64,000 bases of DNA from contig NZ_BONF01000010.1 of the NCBI RefSeq assembly GCF_016862575.1, positions 62,001 through 126,000 of the forward strand. The letters run 5' to 3'. The notes beneath the pieces were generated by a model. The model was not told where the DNA came from, searched no databases, and worked only from the letters and a program-made list of their open reading frames with translations. This DNA is from Catellatospora bangladeshensis. Lineage in GTDB: Bacteria; Actinomycetota; Actinomycetes; Mycobacteriales; Micromonosporaceae. The position numbers were made by a program, and so were the translations under genes. Every line of letters starts with the position of its first letter. Position 1 is the first letter of the stretch. Positions 61,495-64,000 of this stretch are shown piece after piece.

Positions 61495-62343
61495 TCAATC
61501 GCACAGATGCCGCGGCACCAGCCCGAGCAGTTCCGTCGCGCGGGACAGGTCGAGCGGCACGGCCCGGCCCGGGAACGCGATCCGGCGCGGCACACCCGGG
61601 TGGAAGCGGTCCAGCAGGTCCTCGGTCGGCAGCGCGGCCAGCGTCTGCGGCGCGGCCACCAGGATGACGTGGCAGCCGGTGAGCGGCCGGGTCAGCGCCA
61701 GCAGGTTCGCGGTCGCCGCGTCCCGGTCCTCCAGGTACGCCCACAGCGACCGCGCACCTTCCACCGGCTCGCCGCGGTAGCGCTCGGCATAGACCGGCAG
61801 GCGCTCGGCCAGCCCGCCGAGCAGCGGGAAGCGCAGCACGACGACGGTCATCCCGTACCGCCGGTTGATCATCTCGCCGATCTGCTCGTCGACCTGCTTG
61901 CTCAGCGCGTACGGATCGGCGGCCAGCAGCGGGTGCGCCTCGTCCAGCGGCAGGTAGTGCGGGGCGAGCGGCCGCGGCGCCCAGGCGAACCCGTACGCCG
62001 ACTGGCTGCCGGCCAGCACGGCCCGGGTCACGCCCGCCTGCGCCGCCTCCTCCAGCACCGTGAACGTGCCGCGTGTGTTGCCGCCGAACACCTGCTCGGC
62101 CGTGCCGAGCGTGGGCGCCGGGATCGCGGCGCAGTGCACCACCGCGTCCACGCCCGACAGCGCGTCGCGCACCGCCGCCGCGTCGCCGCTGTCCCCCACC
62201 ACGACCCGGTCCGCCTTCAGATCGCCGGGATCGCGCAGGTCGAACGCGGTGGCGGCGATCCCCTCCCGCGCGAGCAGGTCCAGCGTTACCCGGCCGAGCC
62301 GCCCGGCGGCACCGGTCACCAGCACCCGGTTCACGATCCGCAC
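61495..62343 (-). CDS. NAD-dependent epimerase/dehydratase (extended SDR)
   Basis: 282 residues. TGAAGRLG cofactor motif near residue 10, VDAVVHCAAIP, SQSAYG and the catalytic YALSK (about 145-149). Length and text resemble atypical extended SDRs of the NAD(P)-binding epimerase group; substrate unknown. GTG 62343 or GTG 62334 could be the start. The gene precedes the N-hydroxylase on the same strand, but the iron boxes lie between them, so co-regulation is unlikely. Confidence 0.82.
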   Translation of the reverse strand: MRIVNRVLVTGAAGRLGRVTLDLLAREGIAATAFDLRDPGDLKADRVVVGDSGDAAAVRDALSGVDAVVHCAAIPAPTLGTAEQVFGGNTRGTFTVLEEAAQAGVTRAVLAGSQSAYGFAWAPRPLAPHYLPLDEAHPLLAADPYALSKQVDEQIGEMINRRYGMTVVVLRFPLLGGLAERLPVYAERYRGEPVEGARSLWAYLEDRDAATANLLALTRPLTGCHVILVAAPQTLAALPTEDLLDRFHPGVPRRIAFPGRAVPLDLSRATELLGLVPRHLCD

Positions 62344-62503
62344 CGCCGACTGCCCCGCGCTCCGCTCATGCCTCGTTTCTACCCGGCCGCGCCGATGCCC
62401 GGCCCACCGCCCGACTGTTCAGCGAACCTTCAGGTGGAGGCGGGGCATGCGGTGGAGGCACCGTGGCATGCTGGAGAGTCCGACTTTCAGATGAGGAGTG
62501 CCG

Positions 62504-63679
62504 GTGTCGACTGGCGAGGCCGTACAGGCCGTTCCCGCGCGGCGGTCGCTGCGGCCGCTGCTGTTCGGTCTGGCCGTGACCACGGTCCTGGGCCTGCTGT
62601 TCGGGGTGCCCTGGTGGACGCTGCTCGCGTCCGGCGCGCACTGGCCCACGCCCGTCGTGGTCGGCGGCACCGTGCTGTTCGGCGGGTTCGCGCTGGCCTT
62701 CCCGTTCCTGATGTTCCAGGGCCACTCGCGCGGCAGGGACTGGGCGTCGCGGATCGCGGACACCACCCTCGGCGTGGTCTGGGTGCTGTTCACCTGGGCG
62801 ATCCTGGGCAACGTGCTGCGGGCCGGGCTCGCGCTGGGCGGGGTCGCCGACCCGCTGCGGTCGCGGATCACCGCGGCCGCCGTCGCCGCGGTCTCGCTGG
62901 TGCTGGTCGTCTGGGGGTACGCCGAGGCGATGCGGGTGCCCCGGGTGCGCCGGGTCGAGGTGGCCCTCCCCCGGCTCGGCAAGGGGCTCGACGGCCTGAA
63001 GGTGGTGCTGCTGACCGACACGCACTACGGCCCGATCGAGCGTTCGCGCTGGTCGGCGGGGGTGACCGAGGCGGTCAACGCGCTGGAGCCGGACATCGTC
63101 TGCCACACCGGCGACATCGCCGACGGCACCGTCGCCCAGCGCCGGGCCATGGCCGCCCCGCTCGGCGAGATCAGGGCGAAGCTGGCGCGGGCGTACGTCA
63201 CCGGCAACCACGAGTACTACGGCGAGGCCGAGGGCTGGCTCGGGCACATGGCCGAGCTGGGCTGGGAGTGCCTGCACAACCGGCACCTGGTGGTGGAGCG
63301 CGGCGGCGACCGGCTGATCGTGGCCGGCGTGGACGACATCACGGCCGCCCACTCGCGCACCGGCCACTCCATGGACCACGCGGCCGCCCTCGCCGGCACC
63401 GACCCCGAGCTGCCCGTCCTGCTGCTGGCCCACCAGCCCAAGCAGATCGCCGACGCGGTCCGCCACGGTGTCGACCTCCAGATCTCCGGCCATACCCACG
63501 GCGGCCAGATCTGGCCCTTCCACTACCTGGTCAAGCTGGACCAGCCCGCCGTGCAGGGCCTGACCCGCCACAGCGAGCGCACGCAGCTCTACACCAGCCG
63601 CGGCACCGGCTTCTGGGGCCCGCCCCTGCGCATCTTCGCCCCCAGCGAAATCACCGAACTGACCCTCCGCGCCGCCTGA
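62504..63679 (+). CDS. Integral membrane metallophosphoesterase (YkuE-like)
   Basis: 391 residues. Four N-terminal helices (LLFGLAVTTVLGLLFGVPWW, VVVGGTVLFGGFALAFPFL, VVWVLFTWAILGNVL, AVAAVSLVLVVWGYA), then a calcineurin-like phosphoesterase domain with TDTHYG, TGDIADG, GNHEYY, an AHQPK histidine and GHTHGG. Such proteins act on phosphoesters or pyrophosphates at the membrane; UDP-diacylglucosamine- or undecaprenyl-type substrates are possible but not shown. GTG 62504 has GAGGAG at five-base spacing. Directly followed by family B repeat copy 2. Confidence 0.88.
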   Translation: MSTGEAVQAVPARRSLRPLLFGLAVTTVLGLLFGVPWWTLLASGAHWPTPVVVGGTVLFGGFALAFPFLMFQGHSRGRDWASRIADTTLGVVWVLFTWAILGNVLRAGLALGGVADPLRSRITAAAVAAVSLVLVVWGYAEAMRVPRVRRVEVALPRLGKGLDGLKVVLLTDTHYGPIERSRWSAGVTEAVNALEPDIVCHTGDIADGTVAQRRAMAAPLGEIRAKLARAYVTGNHEYYGEAEGWLGHMAELGWECLHNRHLVVERGGDRLIVAGVDDITAAHSRTGHSMDHAAALAGTDPELPVLLLAHQPKQIADAVRHGVDLQISGHTHGGQIWPFHYLVKLDQPAVQGLTRHSERTQLYTSRGTGFWGPPLRIFAPSEITELTLRAA

Positions 63680-63755
63680 AGATCCTCCGACTTGCCTGGC
63701 AATCGGGCGTATCTTGGGCGCGCATTCGCCCACTTGCCAGGCAAGTCGGATGATC
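63680..63755. repeat. Dispersed 76 bp palindromic element, family B copy 2
   Basis: Same length as copy 1 (3321-3396) and in the opposite orientation. TCCGACTTGCCTGGCA and TGCCAGGCAAGTCGGA are exact arms. It starts at the base after the phosphoesterase stop and ends ten bases before the convergent LigD-type stop at 63766. Confidence 0.9.
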
Positions 63756-63765
63756 GTGCCGGCGG

Positions 63766-64000
63766 TCAGGCGTCGGTGGGGCCGGCTTCGCGTTTGGCTT
63801 TGGCGCGGCGTTTGCCCTCGTGCATGGCCTGGACGCGGGCGATGGGGATGGTGTGGCCCTCCTCGACCAGGTCGGCGGGCAGCGCCTGCGGGGCGGGCAT
63901 GCAGTCCGCCCACGGGTCGCGCTCGGCGACCAGGCCGGGCACGGTGCGCACGGTGAAGTCGGCGGGGGTGACGTTCTCCACCTCGGACCAGGACACCGGG
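63766..64000 (-). CDS. C-terminal part of a LigD-type polymerase/primase domain protein (N-terminus beyond window)
   Basis: 78 codons are visible, open to the window edge. The segment PVSWSEVENVTPADFTVRTVPGLVAERDPWAD matches the C-terminus of the bacterial NHEJ polymerase domain (LigD PolDom), where APV-x-TP-W-x-EV and DFT-R-TVP are conserved. It ends in a Lys/Arg/Ala-rich tail (GKRRAKAKREAG), so no ligase domain follows. An apparent GTG start at 63996 is not a real start because homology continues past it. Role: nucleotide addition during non-homologous end joining with Ku, by family. Confidence 0.7.
   Translation of the reverse strand, partial: PVSWSEVENVTPADFTVRTVPGLVAERDPWADCMPAPQALPADLVEEGHTIPIARVQAMHEGKRRAKAKREAGPTDA

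Overview
The window is high-GC DNA with frequent GTG starts, strong purine-rich Shine-Dalgarno sites and short intergenic gaps, typical of an actinomycete. Secreted cellulases, CebR-type operators, a DosRS system and a family of short 3'-end palindromes suggest a soil or plant-litter member of the Micromonosporaceae. The genus cannot be fixed from the sequence alone. It looks like a chromosome segment: no tRNA, rRNA, insertion sequence, prophage or CRISPR array was seen.

Layout. 1-3.3 kb: a RecQ-type helicase (cut by the window edge) divergent from a secreted GH12-Fn3-Fn3-CBM2 glucanase. 3.4-9.98 kb: small metabolic and resistance-type genes (alpha/beta hydrolase, SDR with divergent TetR, HD protein, a broken phosphotransferase next to an intact one, a TauE exporter). 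9.98-15.5 kb: an ECF41-type sigma factor coupled to an AhpD-like protein, a Csp copper-storage-like protein, a WrbA flavoprotein, a TetR-DHA2 efflux pair and an S1-domain mini-protein. 15.5-22.3 kb: a DosR/DosS hypoxia or redox island (Acg-type nitroreductase, DosR, DosS, CBS protein, tandem universal stress protein, membrane protein, lipase-type hydrolase) with DosR-box-like palindromes. 23-46 kb: fucosidase, acyltransferase, two ABC-2 exporters (one beside a two-component system), tandem SMI1/KNR4 proteins, a zinc-type CDF transporter, a FAD monooxygenase/TetR pair, a GH15 enzyme and a vanadium-haloperoxidase relative. 47-50.4 kb: a coupled pair of membrane-anchored solute-binding-like proteins, one carrying a VWA domain. 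50.4-55.4 kb: secreted GH9-CBM3 and GH5-CBM2 cellulases. 55.7-64 kb: a kinase-like protein, a receiver/FAD-oxidoreductase fused protein coupled to a cyclic-nucleotide-domain histidine kinase, an iron-box-controlled siderophore N-hydroxylase, an epimerase, a membrane phosphoesterase and the end of a LigD-type polymerase.

How the genes work together. The GH12 and GH5 promoters both carry a GGGAGCGCTCCC-type palindrome, so one LacI-family cellobiose sensor probably controls both. The 15.5-22.3 kb genes match the content of the mycobacterial dormancy regulon. Most other regulators are local, with a visible operator between the regulator and its target.

The most unusual sequence-level feature is a pair of dispersed repeat families. 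Family A has seven copies of about 53 bp, and five of them touch or supply a neighbouring gene's stop codon. Family B has two 76 bp copies in opposite orientation, 60 kb apart, each between convergent genes.
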